Shown here piece after piece: positions 52,217 to 64,000 of a DNA stretch of 64,000 bases. Position numbers and translations under genes: made by a program. Below the pieces are notes generated by a model. The model had not been told where the DNA came from and made no database searches. It saw only the letters and a program-made list of their open reading frames with translations. Position 1 is the first letter of the stretch. Each line of letters opens with the position of its first letter. The DNA comes from Gymnorhina tibicen (Eukaryota; Chordata; Aves; Passeriformes; Artamidae), in the NCBI GenBank assembly GCA_013399875.1, contig VXAZ01009672.1, forward strand, positions 930,001 to 994,000. Reading direction: 5' to 3'.

Positions 52217-52581
52217 TTCTTTATCCCATCTTATTTTAGAACAAAAAAATTACTTTTACATGTTTTGTACTCTTTGGCAGGAAATCTGTGAAACCAAAAC
52301 ATGCCCTCACAAATTGAACCTTTCCTGAGAAGTGTTCATAGACTCATTTATAATGTGTTATGTGGGAGATGCCAAGTTGTAACAGTTTAAGAGTCAACTA
52401 CATGGAATGTACCAGTAGATTTATGAACAACAATAGCAGTTACTCACATGTTCATGGCAGCTAATTTTTCTTTATGAATTAGATTTCCCTGTATAAATTA
52501 GAAAACTACAAAAAGTCAGAACTGGGAGAAACCTCCATTGTCTGTAAAAGTTCAAGTGAAAACACCTTTGCAGCACTTTCC

Positions 52582-64000
<11,419 letters not shown>

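Larger units (their letters stand above)
51364..52581 (-). other. CPSF2: CPSF2 3' UTR candidate
   Basis: AT-rich sequence after the CPSF2 stop. On the minus strand the first AATAAA I see after the stop is at 51364-51369, about 1.2 kb downstream, so the UTR is drawn to that point. A G/T-containing segment (CCCTGTGGGC) follows roughly 30 bases further on. A second AATAAA is at 50831-50836. The true end cannot be fixed without transcript data, and variant hexamers could be used closer to the stop. Confidence 0.4.

Overview
This is vertebrate nuclear DNA, almost certainly from a bird. It carries several CR1 LINE 3' ends and several solo LTRs of the TGTCCTGG... type common in bird genomes. Its only clear protein-coding gene is CPSF2, with vertebrate exon structure. 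The LTR load suggests a neoavian bird rather than a galliform; that is inference, and the species cannot be read from the window.

Layout. From about 52.6 kb to the right edge, the minus strand carries the 13 downstream coding exons of CPSF2 (CPSF100, the 100-kDa subunit of the mRNA cleavage and polyadenylation factor). All splice sites are canonical GT-AG and the reading frame is unbroken to the stop. The exons encode the last 732 residues plus the final base of the preceding codon. This is exactly what a 782-residue CPSF2 needs if its first 50 residues lie beyond position 64000. The 3' UTR and candidate poly(A) signals lie below 52.58 kb.

From 1 to about 51 kb I see no established gene. In human 14q32 the segment beyond the 3' end of CPSF2 is a long gap before SLC24A4, and this stretch is probably the bird equivalent. 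It holds CR1 fragments (9.6-10.2, 13.1-13.3, 14.8-15.1, 17.6-18.0, about 27.4-27.6 and 47.8-48.5 kb) and LTRs (3.9-4.4, 14.6-14.8, 25.8-26.3, 35.0-35.5, 43.8-44.1 and 48.9-49.3 kb). It also holds a TAA microsatellite at 28.0 kb, a small CpG-rich patch at 39.2 kb and a possible regulatory cluster at 8.5 kb. Two exon-like segments with splice signals, at 45.2-45.4 kb (minus) and 33.2 kb (plus), are the only hints of further transcripts. Most long open frames outside CPSF2 fall inside LTRs or CR1 copies, or look like chance.

I found no previously undescribed system. The items most worth checking are the 45.2 kb exon candidate, the 8.5 kb motif cluster and the 39.2 kb CpG patch.
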